Below, piece by piece: positions 15,527 to 17,357 of a stretch of DNA of 17,357 bases (its first letter is position 1; each line of letters begins with the position of its first letter). The position numbers and the translations under genes were made by a program. This DNA is from Anaerovibrio sp. (GTDB taxonomy: Bacteria > Bacillota > Negativicutes > Selenomonadales > Selenomonadaceae): positions 1 to 17,357 of the forward strand of contig JAEDOE010000003.1 in NCBI GenBank assembly GCA_016302095.1, given 5' to 3'. The notes under the pieces were generated by a model. It had not been told where the DNA came from and searched no databases. It was given only the letters and a program-made list of their open reading frames with translations.

Positions 15527-16903
15527 ATGGCAGAAAATACGAATAATAATACCAAGGATATGACCGAGGGCAGTCCTGCCAGGCTGATTTTGTTTTTTAC
15601 ATTGCCCTTGATTGCCGGAAATATTTTTCAGCAGCTGTATGGCTTTGTGGATACCTTGATTGTAGGGCGTTTCCTAGGGGTGGAAGCCCTGGCGGCGGTG
15701 GGCTGCACCGGCTGCCTGATGTTTCTTCTGGTGGGCTGCATCATGGGTATGACAGCCGGGCTGACGATTATTACAGGGCAGCGTTTCGGTGCCAGGGACT
15801 ATGAGGGGGTGCGGCGCAGTGCCGCCGCCTGCGTGGTGCTGACTATGGCTGTCAGCTTTATGACGGCCTTTATCGGGGCTTATTTTGCCCGGGAAATTCT
15901 GGTGCTGATGGATACGCCGCCGGATATTCTTGATGGGGCGGAGGATTTTATTACTATCGTGGTGGGGGGCTCGCCCCTGTTCAGCGTTTTTATTGTGGGG
16001 GCAAATCTGCTGAGGGCCCTGGGTGACAGCCGCCATCCCACCATGTTTCTGGCAACCTCCCTGTGCATCAATATCCTGCTGGAGCCGCTCTTTTTGCTGG
16101 TATTTGAGTGGGGCATTCCGGGGGCGGCAGAGGCAATGATCGTCTCCCAGGCCCTGGGAGGGCTGATTGTATGGCTCTACATCTGGCGGAAGGTGCCGGC
16201 ACTGAGGATTCAGGCGGGGGACTGGCGGCTGGACAGGGAGTTTCTCTGGCAGCATCTCCGGGTAGGGCTGCCTATGGCCTTCCAGACCTCCATCATCGCC
16301 ATCGGCGCCGTCATATTGCAGGTGGCACTGAACGGGCTGGGGCCTGTGGCGGTGGCTTCCTATGCGGCGGCACAGAAGGTGGAGACCATTGCCCTGATGC
16401 CCATGATGTCCTTCGGCATGGCTATGGCAGCCTATACGGCACAGAATTATGGTGCCAGGAAGCTGGGGCGCATCAAGAAGGGCGTGAACCAGTGCATCAT
16501 GATGTCAGGCACGTTCAGTATTCTGGTGGGGATTTTCAATATTGTCTTCGGTTCCCAGCTGATGTTTTTGTTTGTAGGGGATGCGGAGCCTCAGGTAATC
16601 GACTATGGGCAGGTGTATCTGACTACCACCGGTGTCTGCTACTGGATTCTTGCCCTGCTGTTTATCTACAGGAGCACCCTGCAGGGGCTGGGCAAGAGCT
16701 TTGTGCCTACCTTTGCCGGTATTATGGAGCTGGTGATGCGTGCCGCAGCAGCCATCTGGCTGGTGCAGCTGCTGGGCTTCTGGGGAGCATCCATGGCCAG
16801 CCCTGCCGCCTGGATTGGTTCCTGCGTGCCGTTGGCAATTGCCTATTATTATACCCTGCGGAAGCTGAAGCAGGAGGCAAGGGAGATTCTCAGTGCCAGA
16901 TAA
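15527..16903 (+). CDS. MATE-family multidrug/cation exporter
   Basis: The 458-residue protein has about 12 hydrophobic segments in two homologous halves, as expected for MATE transporters, which export cationic compounds in exchange for sodium or protons. Characteristic stretches include TEGSPARLILFFTLPLIAGN (start of helix 1), FVDTLIVGRFLG, ANLLRALGDSRHP in the first half, and VASYAAAQKVE and YRSTLQGLGKSF in the second. It looks closest to the DinF/MepA-like group of Firmicutes; the substrate cannot be told. Of three nearby in-frame ATGs I choose 15527, 6 bases after AGGGGG (15515-15520); 15524 is too close, and 15503 would add 8 residues and include the ribosome site. It probably shares a transcript with the DUF218 gene. 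Confidence 0.93.
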   Translation: MAENTNNNTKDMTEGSPARLILFFTLPLIAGNIFQQLYGFVDTLIVGRFLGVEALAAVGCTGCLMFLLVGCIMGMTAGLTIITGQRFGARDYEGVRRSAAACVVLTMAVSFMTAFIGAYFAREILVLMDTPPDILDGAEDFITIVVGGSPLFSVFIVGANLLRALGDSRHPTMFLATSLCINILLEPLFLLVFEWGIPGAAEAMIVSQALGGLIVWLYIWRKVPALRIQAGDWRLDREFLWQHLRVGLPMAFQTSIIAIGAVILQVALNGLGPVAVASYAAAQKVETIALMPMMSFGMAMAAYTAQNYGARKLGRIKKGVNQCIMMSGTFSILVGIFNIVFGSQLMFLFVGDAEPQVIDYGQVYLTTTGVCYWILALLFIYRSTLQGLGKSFVPTFAGIMELVMRAAAAIWLVQLLGFWGASMASPAAWIGSCVPLAIAYYYTLRKLKQEAREILSAR

Positions 16904-16959
16904 TAAGGACGGGGACAGGAATTTTTCTGTACAAAATGATGCAGTTGGTGCAAATTTTT

Positions 16960-16971
16960 ATGCAATTGCAT
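16960..16971. repeat. Perfect 12-bp palindrome upstream of the isomerase gene
   Basis: ATGCAATTGCAT is flanked by A/T runs (TTTTT on each side). It lies between the MATE stop and the -10 box TATAAT (17022-17027). It could be a weak terminator for MATE or an operator for the next gene. No clear -35 box was found at the usual distance. Confidence 0.4.
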
Positions 16972-17021
16972 TTTTGTTGCGTAAACAGGAAAAATAGCTA
17001 CCAATGTCCGATAAAAACGAG

Positions 17022-17027
17022 TATAAT
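17022..17027 (+). promoter_or_regulatory. Candidate -10 box for the isomerase gene
   Basis: A perfect TATAAT lies 43 bases before the ATG at 17071, giving a leader of about 35 bases with AGGGAGG (17056-17062) as the ribosome site. The -35 region (about 16999-17004, TACCAA) is poor. Confidence 0.5.
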
Positions 17028-17070
17028 AGATAATGTAATCTAGTGTGATTTCCATAGGGAGGTAATCTTA

Positions 17071-17357
17071 ATGAGTTTAACTTTGAAATCCGGCTTTTCC
17101 TTTGACTATGACAATCTGGTAGGCGAAGGCAAGGTAACCAAGGCTGATGTGGAGGCTTTGTCTGACAAGATCAAGGCTGCTACCGAGGCTATCAAGGTCA
17201 TGAGGAAGGACGGTATCATCCGTGGCCATCTTTCCAAGGATGGCACCCCTGAGAAGGTTTATTTCTCCCAGCTGCCATATGTTGAGGAAGGCCATCTGAA
17301 CAACCCTGCCTCCATGGCACATCTGCAGGAGCTGACCGACTCCGTGAGAAACCGCGT
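17071..17357 (+). CDS. pgi: Glucose-6-phosphate isomerase (N-terminal part, 3' end outside window)
   Basis: Ninety-five residues are visible before the window ends. The start MSLTLKSGFSFDYDNL and the block RGHLSKDGTPEKVYFSQLPYV followed by MAHLQELTDSVRNR look like the N-terminus of the longer glucose-6-phosphate isomerase found in Negativicutes, just before the conserved sugar-isomerase glycine-rich core. The enzyme interconverts glucose 6-phosphate and fructose 6-phosphate in the cytoplasm. The catalytic residues and core motifs are outside the window, so the call rests on recognition of the N-terminal style. AGGGAGG is 8 bases upstream of the ATG. The codon choice (frequent AAG, GCT, ACC, CTG) fits a well-expressed core gene. 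Confidence 0.7.
   Translation, partial: MSLTLKSGFSFDYDNLVGEGKVTKADVEALSDKIKAATEAIKVMRKDGIIRGHLSKDGTPEKVYFSQLPYVEEGHLNNPASMAHLQELTDSVRNR

Noticed and set aside
1..17357. Defence system, prophage, CRISPR array or biosynthetic cluster
   Set aside because: No nuclease, helicase, reverse transcriptase, integrase, spaced direct-repeat array or synthase gene was found; all genes over 100 codons are accounted for by metabolic, regulatory, transport or envelope functions, or are unassigned single genes.

Overview
The window looks like chromosomal DNA of a diderm Firmicute of the Negativicutes, probably Selenomonadaceae (Selenomonas, Mitsuokella or Anaerovibrio relatives). This is an inference from protein style: the long FtsA/PilM-like protein with C-terminal repeats, the form of the glucose-6-phosphate isomerase N-terminus, strong GGAGG ribosome-binding sites and moderately GC-rich coding DNA separated by AT-rich gaps. 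No rRNA, tRNA, insertion sequence, phage gene or CRISPR array is visible. It reads as ordinary core/accessory chromosome rather than a mobile island.

Layout. 1-2456 (minus, runs off the left edge): FtsA/PilM-like actin-fold ATPase followed by about five ~60-residue beta-grasp-like repeats. 2670-3944 (plus, divergent): DAK2/FakA-like protein that has lost the nucleotide/Mg motif and the C-terminal domain. 3945-4380: a long gap with a promoter-like element and a GC-rich region of nested inverted repeats, a candidate structured RNA. 4381-4992: DUF3846-like protein. 5081-5413: unidentified 110-residue protein with its own promoter and terminator. 5522-7189: GH13 alpha-glucosidase. 7428-8312: LysR regulator. 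8434-10843: OmpR-type response regulator overlapping its membrane histidine kinase. A bidirectional terminator at about 10856-10905 separates these from the minus-strand pair 14518-10937 (small cupin, then a 1063-residue soluble multi-PAS hybrid histidine kinase). Divergent from the cupin are a YdcF/ElyC-family (DUF218) membrane protein (14686-15441) and a MATE exporter (15527-16903). The right edge holds the start of glucose-6-phosphate isomerase (17071 onward).

How the genes may work together. Two signalling modules lie tail to tail: a classical membrane sensor with its regulator, and a soluble PAS-rich hybrid kinase apparently co-transcribed with a cupin. The cupin and DUF218-MATE units diverge from a short region carrying a 24-bp palindrome over both predicted promoters, so they may share a regulator. 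The glucosidase and isomerase are consistent with oligosaccharide use and glycolysis but are not adjacent. The most unusual items are the degenerate FakA-like protein, the FtsA-like ATPase with beta-grasp repeats, the structured gap at 4054-4300 and the divergent palindrome.
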